Source of the DNA: Galbitalea soli
Lineage (GTDB): Bacteria > Actinomycetota > Actinomycetes > Actinomycetales > Microbacteriaceae
DNA: 64,000 bases
NCBI RefSeq assembly: GCF_010686725.1
Contig: NZ_JAAGWZ010000003.1
Coordinates: forward strand, 248,001-312,000
Direction: 5' to 3'
The notes beneath the pieces were generated by a model. It searched no databases, was not told the DNA's origin, and saw only the letters and a program-made list of their open reading frames with translations. Numbering within the stretch: position 1 is the first letter of the stretch; each line of letters opens with the position of its first letter. Made by a program: the position numbers and the translations under genes. Shown here piece by piece: positions 8,830 to 17,201 of this stretch.

Positions 8830-9213
8830 ATGACTGAGGTCCTGACCCGTGACGCGGATGCGTTCCACCGCGCCCTCGACGGCGCGGGAGACGAGGTCAA
8901 GGTCAGCGTCTCGCGAGAGACCGCGGAGTGGCTGGCCCGCATTGTGGATGCGCGTTCGCGCGGCCAGCGTGTCGTCGTCACGCACGGCCGCGCCGAGGTC
9001 ACTCCCGCCGAGGCCGCGGCGCTGCTCGGTGTCTCGCGCCCTCAAGTCCGCAAGTTCATGGACGAGGGCAAGCTGGGCTTCCGCATGGTCGGCGCGCACC
9101 ACCGCATCCCGATGGAGTCCATCGAGGCTTTCCGGGCATGGGAGCGGGAGCAGATGACGAAGGGCATGGAGGAGCTGTCCCGGCTGCAGAACGAGCTGGG
9201 CCTGTTCGAGTGA
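8830..9213 (+). CDS. Helix-turn-helix (excisionase/MerR-like) antitoxin of a PIN-toxin pair
   Basis: A 127-residue protein whose C-terminal half is an excisionase-family helix-turn-helix (VTPAEAAALLGVSRPQVRKFMDEGKLGFRMVGAHHRIPMESIEAF, quoted as a region at residues about 57-100). The N-terminal half is probably the toxin-binding part. ATG at 8830 follows a GGAGGCG-like site; the frame is open further upstream, but that part is unlike protein. Its stop overlaps the GTG start of a PIN-domain gene by four bases, the standard arrangement of VapB/VapC-type modules. Autoregulation by the HTH is expected but no operator was identified with confidence. Confidence 0.82.
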   Translation: MTEVLTRDADAFHRALDGAGDEVKVSVSRETAEWLARIVDARSRGQRVVVTHGRAEVTPAEAAALLGVSRPQVRKFMDEGKLGFRMVGAHHRIPMESIEAFRAWEREQMTKGMEELSRLQNELGLFE

Positions 9214-9806
9214 CCTCCGCCGAGGTCGACGAGCGCGCTCCGATTCGCGTCGTCCTCGCAGACGCGAACGTGCTTTACTCCCGCGTCCTGCGCGACTACC
9301 TGCTGTACGCGGCGACGCAGGGCCTGCTGGAGATCCGCTGGAGTGCGGAGATCCTCGCGGAAGTGATCGAGCACCTGGCGGAGAACATTGTCGGGTTCGA
9401 CGCGGCGGCGGGAGCGCGGTTGGTCGCCGCGATGAACGGCGCGTTCCCCGCGGCCGAGGTGGAGCCCGACAGTGGCGCCGAGGCTGCCGTAGCTGACCTC
9501 CCATTGCCCGACGAGGACGATCGGCATGTGCTCGCCGCCGCAGTCGCCATCGGTGCAGATGTGCTCTGCACCGACAATCTCAAGGATTATCCGGCCGACG
9601 CGATGGAAGTGGTCGGCATCCGGCTCATGTCGGCGGATGCTCTGCTGACGCTCCTACTCACCGAGTTCCCGGACGGGATGCTCGCCGCCCACCGGCTCGC
9701 GGTGTCGAGGCTCCCCGGCGCAACGGACGAGTCGACTCTTGTTGCGCTTCGTCGTGCAGGCGCAGGTGGAGCCGTGAACGGCATCGCCAATCTGCTCGTA
9801 CCTTGA
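9210..9806 (+). CDS. PIN-domain toxin-like ribonuclease (VapC-related)
   Basis: A 198-residue protein starting with GTG in a GTGA overlap with the antitoxin gene. The PIN fold is shown by VVLADANVLYSR (first acidic residue Asp18), then DEDDRHVLAAAVAIGADVLCTDNLKDYP with Asp101/103/104, Asp122 and Asp126 as the metal-binding set. PIN proteins cleave RNA with Mg2+ or Mn2+, commonly initiator tRNA, other tRNAs or rRNA. It is longer than the common 130-residue VapC; the extra C-terminal 60 residues are of unknown use. The pair sits close to a tRNA-Phe remnant, which fits a mobile toxin-antitoxin module. Confidence 0.85.
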   Translation: MTSAEVDERAPIRVVLADANVLYSRVLRDYLLYAATQGLLEIRWSAEILAEVIEHLAENIVGFDAAAGARLVAAMNGAFPAAEVEPDSGAEAAVADLPLPDEDDRHVLAAAVAIGADVLCTDNLKDYPADAMEVVGIRLMSADALLTLLLTEFPDGMLAAHRLAVSRLPGATDESTLVALRRAGAGGAVNGIANLLVP

Positions 9807-9856
9807 GGGAGTATCGGCGACTGGTGCAAGCTATCGGCGGCCCTGCGCAGGGTGCT

Positions 9857-10064
9857 CTACGCGCGCGACTGCCGCCGCATTGCCTCTACCGCAGCGATGA
9901 TCGATTCGGCCGGGACTTCCTTCTCGCTCCAATCAGTCCAGAAGTTCATCGTCGCGCTTGCCGGCTTGATCTTGGGCGCATCCAGCTTGATGCGGGTCGG
10001 AAGGATGATGGAGTCGCCGAGGATGCGGGTGGCGATGCCGCTTCGCAGATCCTGCGCGAACGCC
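9857..10064 (-). pseudogene. Unidentified 3' gene remnant
   Basis: On the minus strand a frame of 68 codons ends at TAG (9857-9859). It reads plausibly as the C-terminus of a soluble protein, with segments ILPTRIKLDAPKIKPASA and MNFWTDWSEKEVPAESI, and has strong G/C third positions. Upstream the frame is closed by TGA at about 10065-10067 and no start or longer domain is found. I do not recognise the family. It is probably the tail of a gene lost during insertion or deletion. No gene was seen in the rest of 9807-10175. Confidence 0.4.
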
Positions 10065-10175
10065 GGAGGTCAGCTGAACGCCAAATTACGAGAGTGAAAC
10101 GAGTTCGTCCACATCCGAGGTGTGAGGGCTTCGGCTTACGTCTCGGCGACACTTCCCCAACGGACTCCCTGGGGT

Positions 10176-11642
10176 TCACCAGACCTCGCGCTGACGCTCC
10201 TGGTCGACGACGGCCTCGCGGTCCGAGAGCCGTCGCAGCCCCGCGAGGGGTTGCGCCATGCGCGCGTTGCCGCTCAGCCGTGACTCATTGCGGTCGAGGA
10301 ACGCCCAGTAGCCCGCGGTGAACGGGCACGCGTTCTCACCCAGTCGCACCTTGGGGTTGAAGCGGCAGCTGCCGCAGTAGTCGGACATGGTCGAGATGTA
10401 GGCGCCGCCCGAGGCGTACGGCTTGGTCGCGACGATGCCGCCGTCAGCGTGCTGTGACATGCCGATGACGTTGGCGGGCATCACCCAGGGTGTGCCGTCC
10501 ACGAAGATGTCGATGAACCACTGGTTGAGGGCGACGGGGTCGTAGCCGTGCTGCAGCGACCAGTTACCGAGGACCATCAGACGTTGGATGTGGTGGGCCC
10601 AGCCGTGCCGCCGCATCCCGTCGATCGTCTCGCTCAAGCACCGCGCGACTATCGCGTGCGGGTCGAGGGTGGTGAAGGCCTCGGGCAGGGGAGCGGTCGC
10701 CGCGAGGGCGTTGCTCCGAGTCGGGTACTCCTCGCCGAGGTGCCAGTAGAGGTGCCACACGTAGTCGCGCCATCCGGCGATCTGGCGCACGAAGCCCTCG
10801 ACGCTGTTGAGGGGTGCCGCGCCCGCACGGTACCGGGCCTCGGCTGCCTCGACCACCTCACGCGGGTCGAGCAGCCCGAGGTTGAGGGGCACGCTCAGCA
10901 GCGAGTGGGCCATCGTCCAGTCGCCCTGCAGCATGGCGTCTTCGTAGGGGCCGAAGTCGGGCAGTCGGTAGTCGAGGAAGTCGTCGAGGGCGAGTCGCGC
11001 CTCCTCCTCCGTGACGGCGAAGCGTCTCGGGCCGTCGTCGCCGACGAGCTGCACGGAGCCCTCCGCCTGCCACCGGTCGAGATCGATCCGCACCTGGGCA
11101 TCGATGTCGTCTTCGTCGGGCCACCACGGCACGTGGCCGAGCGTCGTCGCGCCCTTCGGTGGCGACCGCCGGTTGTCGGCATCGTAGTTCCAGGCGCCGC
11201 CGACAGGATCGCGGCCGTTCATCAGGATGCCCGTCCTGACCCGCACCTCTCGGTAGAAGTCCTCCAGCAGCAGGCGCCGGCCGCCGCGTGACTCGGCCCA
11301 CGCCCCGAACTGCTCCTCGCTCGTCACGAACCCGCGGCTCGGCAGCACGGTGATCTCCCGACGTGCGACGAACCGCCGTGCGCTCCACGACGGGGGATCG
11401 ATCACCTCGAGCTCGGCGCGCCCGTCCACGACGTCCGCGTACCTCTCCACCTGGTGGAACTCGACGCGGTCGCCGAGATCGCGAGCGCGGTGCCGGAGGG
11501 CCGAGAGCAGCAGGTGCGCCTTCGCCCTGTGCATCGGCCGTCGACCGAACACCGACCTCGCCTCGATGAGGAGCATCCTGCCGCCATCGTCGAACTGCGA
11601 GCCGAGCTGCCCGGCGAACACCCACCGCGTGCGGTCGGTCAT
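10176..11642 (-). CDS. Cryptochrome/photolyase-family protein (PhrB/deoxyribodipyrimidine photolyase-related)
   Basis: The 488-residue product begins MTDRTRWVFAGQLG and matches the iron-sulfur bacterial photolyase/cryptochrome group (PhrB, a 6-4 photolyase, and relatives) rather than classical PhrA. It contains the block SVEGFVRQIAGWRDYVWHLYW, the HHIQRLMVLGNWSL region, and a cysteine-bearing DYCGSCRF segment with later Cys, which fit the FeS cluster. It probably repairs UV lesions or senses light using FAD. ATG at 11642 was chosen because it overlaps the upstream gene's stop by four bases; a longer upstream frame is shadow. Co-transcribed with the DUF2256/DUF3253 gene. Confidence 0.88.
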   Translation of the reverse strand: MTDRTRWVFAGQLGSQFDDGGRMLLIEARSVFGRRPMHRAKAHLLLSALRHRARDLGDRVEFHQVERYADVVDGRAELEVIDPPSWSARRFVARREITVLPSRGFVTSEEQFGAWAESRGGRRLLLEDFYREVRVRTGILMNGRDPVGGAWNYDADNRRSPPKGATTLGHVPWWPDEDDIDAQVRIDLDRWQAEGSVQLVGDDGPRRFAVTEEEARLALDDFLDYRLPDFGPYEDAMLQGDWTMAHSLLSVPLNLGLLDPREVVEAAEARYRAGAAPLNSVEGFVRQIAGWRDYVWHLYWHLGEEYPTRSNALAATAPLPEAFTTLDPHAIVARCLSETIDGMRRHGWAHHIQRLMVLGNWSLQHGYDPVALNQWFIDIFVDGTPWVMPANVIGMSQHADGGIVATKPYASGGAYISTMSDYCGSCRFNPKVRLGENACPFTAGYWAFLDRNESRLSGNARMAQPLAGLRRLSDREAVVDQERQREVW

Positions 11643-12013
11643 CGACCGGGCGCCCGACGGATGCGGATGGGCCCCCGCGCGCTCGACGGGTCGACGACCC
11701 TGCCCTTCTGGGTGATGACCACGTCTCCCGAGGCCACGAGACGGCGGGCCGCTCGGCGTGCGGGCTCCATGAGATCTCCCCAATCGTCATCGCCCACCGA
11801 ACGGGCGGCATCCGACGGGCAGATCGTCGCGCTCGCGGCGCGGGAACCGAGCAGGTCGAGGATGCTCCACTCGAGCTCGGCGTCGGCGCGACTGACCTTC
11901 CGCCTGCGGCAGGCCTCCGAGCAGTACCTGACCTCGTCCCAGTTCGCCTGCCACTGCCGGCGCCACCGCATGGTCCTGCCGCACGACGCACAGATCTTCG
12001 CGGGCAGCTCCAC
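11639..12013 (-). CDS. DUF2256 and DUF3253 domain-containing protein
   Basis: This 124-residue protein has an N-terminal zinc-ribbon-like DUF2256 part (KICASCGRTMRWRRQW...VRYCSEACRRRK; four cysteines in two pairs) and a C-terminal DUF3253 winged-helix-like part (ILDLLGSRAASATICPSDAARSV...ARRLVASGDVVITQKGRVVDP). DUF2256 genes are commonly found beside photolyase/cryptochrome-related genes. Here the stop overlaps the photolyase start by four bases, supporting a shared role in light or UV response. No biochemical function is known for the fusion. Confidence 0.87.
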   Translation of the reverse strand: MELPAKICASCGRTMRWRRQWQANWDEVRYCSEACRRRKVSRADAELEWSILDLLGSRAASATICPSDAARSVGDDDWGDLMEPARRAARRLVASGDVVITQKGRVVDPSSARGPIRIRRAPGR

Positions 12014-12065
12014 GCTCTCATTGCACCACGGCCGGGGACCTGATTCACCATCTCCCGCAACTCGG

Positions 12066-12266
12066 TGTCGAGGCGCAGACGGGGGAGTGGTTCACGCGGG
12101 CAACTTCGGAAGCCGGGTGTTCAGTCCGTCCCTGGCGCGCTGTCGAGAGGCTGACCCGACGCTCCCGCAGATCACGATTCACGACCTCAGGCACACCGCG
12201 GCGTCGCTCGCTGTTGCTTCTGGTGCGAACGTGAAGGCGGTCCAGCGCATGCTCGGTCACGCCTCT
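12066..12266 (+). pseudogene. Truncated tyrosine recombinase (phage-type integrase) remnant
   Basis: About 67 codons encode the C-terminal catalytic core of a tyrosine integrase: GNFGSRVFSPSLARCREADP, then HDLRHTAASLAVASGANVKAV and QRMLGHAS. The HxxR motif (HDLRH) and the GHAS histidine box are present, but the sequence stops there, just before the segment that would hold the catalytic tyrosine, and the N-terminal part is also missing. The break at 12266 lies 90 bases before the OLD-like gene. It is a dead relic of the element that built this region. Confidence 0.85.
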
Positions 12267-12356
12267 AGATGCGCCGTTCTGACGGGGTTGAAAAGTAACA
12301 TGAGCTCAGCTCCGTTGTATGTGTCTGCAACCATGAACTGCATGAGAGGCGAACGA

Positions 12357-14144
12357 ATGAACGCTAATTGGAAAGACCGCCTGCGCCGTATGTTTCCCGA
12401 CAGTCCGATCCATGACGGAGATGCCGCGAACTTCTCCTTTTCCGTCGGTTCGATTGCTCTGCAGTCAGGAGACACATTCACACTGGAGCCCAATAGCGTG
12501 ACCGCGATAGTTGGCGGCAACAACGTCGGGAAGTCGACCCTCCTGCGCGAGCTGGTAAACACTACCTCCCATAGGCTCGGGATGCCGATGCCTGACAATG
12601 TGTCGATAGATTCCGTGGCATTCGTTCGCGGAGGCACGCCGGCCGACCTTATGGATTGGATCGGTCAGAACTCGAGGTTCGTGCCGGATCCGCAGAATGC
12701 CGGATTTCAACGCGCTATGACCAACCGAGAGCATCCGGTGCAAATGGCGAACCACTGGGTGAATCATTCCTCCCCTGGAATCGGATCGATCGCTCCGTTC
12801 GTATGCTTCTATGGCAATGCGCAGGGTCGCTTCGGCATTGGTGGTGCTGCGGAACTCCGCGAGTCTGTCACCGATCCCGCGACTCACCCAGTGCATGCGT
12901 TACAGGATTCAAAATCGCTGCTGGACCGCCTGAGCCGCATCTCCCATGAAATCTTCGGCCGTCATTTGACCCTTGACACCCTCGCCCGGACCATTCGGCT
13001 TCGAGTCGGAAAAGTAGACCTGCCCACACCCAAGATCGACGACATCAGCGATGAGTACCGAGAGGCGATGGCCGCTCTCCCACCGCTTGACGACCAGGGT
13101 GATGGGATGCGAAGTCTCGTGGGACAGCTACTTCCTGTGCTCTCGGGAGGCTTCCCTCTCGTCGTCATTGATGAACCCGAAGCGTTTCTTCACCCGCCGC
13201 AAGCTCACGCCCTCGGGGCCGAGCTGGGCCGCCTTGCGGTGGAGCGAGGCGTTCAGGTGGTAGTCGCGACGCACGATCGGAGCTTGCTAACGGGACTGCT
13301 CGACTCTGGGGTTGCTGTTTCAATAGTTCGGCTCACTCGCGATGATGGACCCCCTAGCGCGAACCAGCTGAAAGCCGAAGCTCTCAACGTGCTCTGGCGC
13401 GACCCCGTTCTCAAGTACACCAACCTGCTCGACGGGCTTTTTCATCGTCTCGTAGTCCTCGCTGAGGGGGAGGGCGATTGCGCATATTTGGCGGCAGCGC
13501 TCGACTGCGAGGACCGCCCGCGTTGGACTGTTCCCAAGAACGAAATTCTCTTTGTGCCGACCTCGGGTAAAGACGGAATGGCAAAGTCGGCTCGAGCCTT
13601 GAACGCTGCCAAAGTCCCGATCGTCGCTGCGCCCGACCTTGACATGCTGAGCGATGAGAACAAATTGAAAGTTCTTGTTGAAAGCCTCGGGCACGAGTGG
13701 GCCCCAGAGCTCTCGGCAATGTGGCGAACCGCGACTCGTGATGTGAGCGCACGGAGGGAGGCGGCGCGGGTACGCCACGTTGTTGACGCGATTAACGCTG
13801 CGCTTGGAAATCACCTTGACGAGGCCTACTCTGCCGCGCACAAGGAGTCCGTCCGCGCACACCTTCGGGTTGCCGCCCCTTGGGACGATGTGAAGTACTT
13901 TGGCATGGCCGCATTCAAGGGCGACGCTGGGCCGGCTGCAAAGGCGCTCGTCGAAAAGCTGGATGAACTTGGCGTTGTTATGGTGCGGGAAGGAGAGTTG
14001 GAGCGCCTAGCACCCGAGGTGACGATTCGGAAGGGCCCTGCGTGGCTGGAAGCCGCGCTTCGAGGAGCGCACCAATGCAACGCGCAGACTCAATCTCATG
14101 TTGACCGCATTCTCACGGCGGGTGGAGTCCGGTTAGTCACGTAG
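12357..14144 (+). CDS. OLD-like ATP-dependent endonuclease (AAA/ABC ATPase plus Toprim)
   Basis: A 595-residue protein. An SMC/ABC-type ATPase covers residues about 25-320, with Walker A GGNNVGKS (53-60), Walker B LVVIDEPEA (268-276) and the switch histidine in ATHDRS (His306). A Toprim-like nuclease part follows, with VVLAEGEGDCAYL (Glu370/Glu372) and APDLDML (Asp427, Asp429). This is the OLD family of phage-defence and DNA-processing nucleases. ATG at 12357 is preferred for its GAGAGG site; in-frame ATG at 12342 lies before that site. Third-position GC and flanking AT content are lower than in the core genes, which suits recent transfer. No UvrD/GajB-like helicase partner is adjacent, so it would be a solitary (class 1-like) OLD protein. 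Confidence 0.8.
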   Translation: MNANWKDRLRRMFPDSPIHDGDAANFSFSVGSIALQSGDTFTLEPNSVTAIVGGNNVGKSTLLRELVNTTSHRLGMPMPDNVSIDSVAFVRGGTPADLMDWIGQNSRFVPDPQNAGFQRAMTNREHPVQMANHWVNHSSPGIGSIAPFVCFYGNAQGRFGIGGAAELRESVTDPATHPVHALQDSKSLLDRLSRISHEIFGRHLTLDTLARTIRLRVGKVDLPTPKIDDISDEYREAMAALPPLDDQGDGMRSLVGQLLPVLSGGFPLVVIDEPEAFLHPPQAHALGAELGRLAVERGVQVVVATHDRSLLTGLLDSGVAVSIVRLTRDDGPPSANQLKAEALNVLWRDPVLKYTNLLDGLFHRLVVLAEGEGDCAYLAAALDCEDRPRWTVPKNEILFVPTSGKDGMAKSARALNAAKVPIVAAPDLDMLSDENKLKVLVESLGHEWAPELSAMWRTATRDVSARREAARVRHVVDAINAALGNHLDEAYSAAHKESVRAHLRVAAPWDDVKYFGMAAFKGDAGPAAKALVEKLDELGVVMVREGELERLAPEVTIRKGPAWLEAALRGAHQCNAQTQSHVDRILTAGGVRLVT

Positions 14145-14406
14145 GCAGCATCCTGGGACGAACCGGCACCGGCAAAACGATGACGGGCCAAACCCGTGCG
14201 AGTCAAGTACCACAGTGAATTCAGTCAACCCTTGAATCCTGAATGTGACGTCACGACCCGCAGTCGGGTGAGACCCGACGGATACCGGCGTAATTCGGGC
14301 CGCAGCCCACGGGACAAGCCGGCAATAGAGGGTGATCCGTGGGCAAATTTGGGCGAATCACGCCGGGCGCACGCTGATAGCGCTTTGGAAGCATGAGCTG
14401 ACCAGC

Positions 14407-14474
14407 ACTAACTGGGATGGATCCGACGGGCGTCGATCCCGTGACCTCTCCATATTCGGTCGTGCCATTCACCG
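14407..14474 (-). repeat. Degenerate tRNA-Phe copy / candidate att site between two islands
   Basis: 14407-14448 matches 18660-18701 at 39 of 42 positions, including 11 bases beyond the tRNA 3' end. Weaker similarity continues to 14474 through the anticodon arm; the GAA anticodon trinucleotide is still readable on the minus strand. The 5' part no longer forms the D-arm or acceptor stem, so it is not a functional tRNA. It has the same orientation as the intact tRNA-Phe and most probably is an attachment-site duplicate. Confidence 0.8.
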
Positions 14475-15287
14475 AGCGGAGCGAGCTGGAATGATGCCGA
14501 TTCGTCCCTACCAGGCGCACCAATCACAACTCGGATGAGTCAATGCAACTGAACCTTTGCCAGTCACCTGTTAGTTCGCTTTGCCCGTCGAGTGCGGAAC
14601 CGCGCCACTCCAGATGCTTGGAGATCGCGCCCTCGAAACTTGTCGGCTCGAACTTGACATGCTCGGTGCACGAGTCGGGCGCACATCTGCGACAAGGCCT
14701 CAATCTCAACCAGCGGGAATGTGTGATGGGTCTCGGCCCCTGTCGGGCTGGTCAAGCTCAGGACTGGCCGGCGGCCCTGGCGGAATCCGCGGGCGATGTG
14801 GGTGCACACCTTATGAGTGACAGGGTCGTCGCGATCGCCTGGTGACCAGAGCGGCGCTGACGGCGCCGGTCGGCCCCTCAATGCCCCAACCAAGTGAATG
14901 TGGTGCGTTCCGCACGATGCTCTGACTCGCAAGCGAAGTGGAAAGCGGGACTGACTGAGGTCCCCATTTGAGTGCAGACTTGCTAGCGCTGGTGCGCCGT
15001 GCGAGAAAGAGGGGTGTTACATCAGAAGTTTGCGGTGAGCGCTCAAGAGCGCCAGGTGTGCGACCATCGACTTTTCCACCTACATCGATATCGCACGGCG
15101 CCGTGATCGCGAGAGGCATGAACCGAGGCGGTCGGCGTCAGGCGACAATCCGCTAACGCGAAGCAGGTCGAGGTGACTAGCGACACGATAATGCTCGCTG
15201 CGATGGGTTCAATGTCCGGTTGCGGAATCTATCGAGCTCGCAGGTGTCTGGCCCGAACATGAAGGGACCTCGGAGTAGTATCGACCC
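14475..15287. other. Gene-poor spacer inside the accessory region
   Basis: Both strands carry only short open frames with mixed codon use and no recognisable motif. No tRNA, repeat array or clear terminator was found. A GGAG sequence at 15272-15275 and a TAGTAT hexamer at about 15275 directly precede the alarmone synthetase start. Confidence 0.5.
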
Positions 15288-16313
15288 ATGTCGAGTCGGA
15301 TCAAACCGCTGCACTCCAAGACCACAGTCAAACGTGCGGGAGAGACGATCGGGAATACACGCGCGAGTCAAGCAGAGGTCGATGCGGCAAAAGAAGTCGT
15401 GTCAAATTTCCGGAGTTCGCACGGGTATCCATTGATTGGAGTGACCATGCACGTTCGGCAGCGGGCCCTGCAGGTGAACCCAAATGCTATCGTCGCACAA
15501 CGACTGAAGCGGCTGCCCACAATCGTCGACAAGCTTGAACGCTACCCAAAGATGAACGTGACTACGATGCAGGACTTGGGCGGCAGTCGGGTCATCCTGC
15601 CGACTGTGGGCGAGGTGGAGAGCCTCGTCGGGTCACTCGCCAGTGCTACCCGCGCACAGAACACCATTGTGCGCAAGTACGACTACATGCGAGACAGTCC
15701 CGGCCCCAAGTCGACCGGTTACCGCGGTATTCACCTTGTCTATGAATACCGTGCGTCACAGACTGAATATCACGGGCTGAAAGTGGAGGTGCAGGTTCGC
15801 ACAGAACTTCAGCATGCGTGGGCGACAGCGGTCGAAACGATGGACCTGTTCTCCGGAAGCGAATTGAAGTACAGCAAAGCGGATCCCGATTTGCAGCGCT
15901 ACTTCGCGGTCGCGGGATCGCTCATGGCGCACGCCGAGGGCACAACGCCCGTGCCGGGTGCGGACGGCACCCAGGGCGACCTGCAACGGGAGCTAGGTCG
16001 CCTCGAGAAGAAGCACGGCATCGTGAGTCGCCTGCGCGGATATGCCGCGATCGTCGGTGAGCACGCAAAGAGTGACCGTCGCAGCACGCTCACTCTTGAG
16101 CTTCGACGGAAAGAGCAACAGCTCAGCGTGACGGTCCATGAAACGTTGGCAGACGCGGAAAAGCGCCTCGCAGGGCTCGAAGCCCTCAACGATGAAAACC
16201 TGGATGTCGTGCTGGTGGGTATTAGCAAAGTCGGTCAACTTCAGGCGGCATATCCGAACTACTACGCTAATACCGAGGCGTTCACACATTTCATGGACCA
16301 ACAACTGACTTGA
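15288..16313 (+). CDS. RelA/SpoT-domain (p)ppGpp synthetase-like protein (single-domain, possible toxSAS)
   Basis: A 341-residue protein with a complete RelA/SpoT synthetase domain: the RLKRLPTIVDKLER helix (Arg72, Lys74), DLGGSRVIL (Asp96, Arg101), KYDYMRDSPGPKSTGYRGIH (Lys141, Gly144-Tyr-Arg, His149) and EVQVRTELQHAWATAVE (Glu167, Gln169, Arg171, Gln175, His176). There is no HD hydrolase domain and no TGS/ACT regulatory domain. The C-terminal 120 residues form a separate alpha/beta-looking domain ending in AYPNYYANTEAFTHF, shared by many stand-alone RelA/SpoT-domain proteins. Such enzymes make (p)ppGpp or ppApp, or pyrophosphorylate tRNA, and some are toxins or phage-triggered defence proteins (FaRel, CapRel). 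The location on a tRNA-bounded island fits that, but an antitoxin gene is not evident. Confidence 0.87.
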   Translation: MSSRIKPLHSKTTVKRAGETIGNTRASQAEVDAAKEVVSNFRSSHGYPLIGVTMHVRQRALQVNPNAIVAQRLKRLPTIVDKLERYPKMNVTTMQDLGGSRVILPTVGEVESLVGSLASATRAQNTIVRKYDYMRDSPGPKSTGYRGIHLVYEYRASQTEYHGLKVEVQVRTELQHAWATAVETMDLFSGSELKYSKADPDLQRYFAVAGSLMAHAEGTTPVPGADGTQGDLQRELGRLEKKHGIVSRLRGYAAIVGEHAKSDRRSTLTLELRRKEQQLSVTVHETLADAEKRLAGLEALNDENLDVVLVGISKVGQLQAAYPNYYANTEAFTHFMDQQLT

Positions 16314-16601
16314 ATTGCGAACATGATTCTTACCCAAATGCGGCGACTCGTTGGGTTTGACCTTCATCGCACAGTTGTTTGCCGCCCGCTTGAGGACCAA
16401 GCAAGAATCCTTTCGTTCCAAGCGGGCTCTGCAAACCACTTTTCTTCGATCCAGCGCGAGCTGCATCTTTCGACCTGCGGTGTGCGTTTCGGTTGTCCGC
16501 CGAAAGGCGGGTTTGAATCTCAATTCGGCGCGGCTTCCAAGAGCGGGCCGCGACAAAAATGTACTGACCTAGCAAGAATCATCGAAGTTGGACAGCTATC
16601 G
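16314..16601. other. Spacer downstream of the alarmone synthetase
   Basis: Only short overlapping frames without recognisable motifs are seen on either strand. No convincing terminator hairpin was found after the alarmone synthetase stop. Confidence 0.4.
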
Positions 16602-16942
16602 TTGCGCATCCGCGCCACGCTCGTCACCGTCTTGCTTGTCGCGGTGTCCTCGGGCTGCGCTAGCCGGCAGCGAGGCTACCCAGAAGGACCTTGACCAAGG
16701 GCACCTCGTAATTATGGATCGATAAACAGGCGATCCCACAGCCTACATAATCGTCGTCCGACGTTGATGTCAGCATTATCAATGCGCGGCTAGCGGGGCA
16801 ATTCTTCAACGCGATTGTCGTGGGGTGCTCCCCGGCGATTTTCATCGATTCGGGAGGCGCCCGTGGAACGCGGGTCGGCTTTGGGGAACTCGAGGCGATC
16901 TCGGCCCGGCCAACCAACTACGGAGATGCGTCCGATCCCTGA
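16602..16942 (+). pseudogene. Possible decayed lipoprotein gene
   Basis: From TTG at 16602 the frame reads as a lipoprotein signal peptide (LRIRATLVTVLLVAVSSGCASRQ region: basic start, hydrophobic core, lipobox-like SSGC) and stops at 16694. Further on, another frame ending at TGA 16940-16942 reads smoothly (SIINARLAGQFFNAIVVG, then FIDSGGARGTRVGFGELEA). The two are out of frame with stops between, so if they belong together the gene is broken. Family not recognised. Confidence 0.3.
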
Positions 16943-17166
16943 GGAGAAAAGTTCAGCTCCTTGATGGCGTCGAAGGCTCCTGATGAGGTCGGCGATGTTC
17001 CTCAATTTTCCCAGAGAAATGAGGAAGGCCAGTTTCTCAGTCTCTTGAATACCTGGTTTCGCCGATGGCCACCAGTGCAGTATCGATGAGGGCGATCGAC
17101 ATTAACTCGACCGATTTGGCCCGCGTCGCCCGAGACCCGTTGTCGAAAGTGGGGCAATTGGCCATC

Positions 17167-17195
17167 TTGACGACTCCGCGTGGCCGAGATAACTT
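17167..17195 (+). promoter_or_regulatory. Candidate promoter upstream of repeats and DUF3800 gene
   Basis: TTGACG at 17167-17172, a 17-base spacer, then TAACTT at 17190-17195 inside an AT-rich run. The -35 is good, the -10 weak. Transcription would start near 17202, directly before the two repeats. Confidence 0.4.
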
Positions 17196-17201
17196 TATTT
17201 T

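Noticed and set aside
10176-11642. Classical PhrA-type CPD photolyase
   Set aside because: The sequence lacks PhrA landmarks and matches the FeS-type photolyase-related family, so no phrA symbol is given.
14407-14474. A second functional tRNA-Phe gene
   Set aside because: The GAA anticodon region is partly kept, but the D-arm and the acceptor 5' strand cannot form, so it is treated as a remnant.
16323-16694. A 123-codon gene after the alarmone synthetase
   Set aside because: Its first 90 codons have no protein-like pattern; only the last 30 resemble a signal peptide, recorded as a possible decayed gene.
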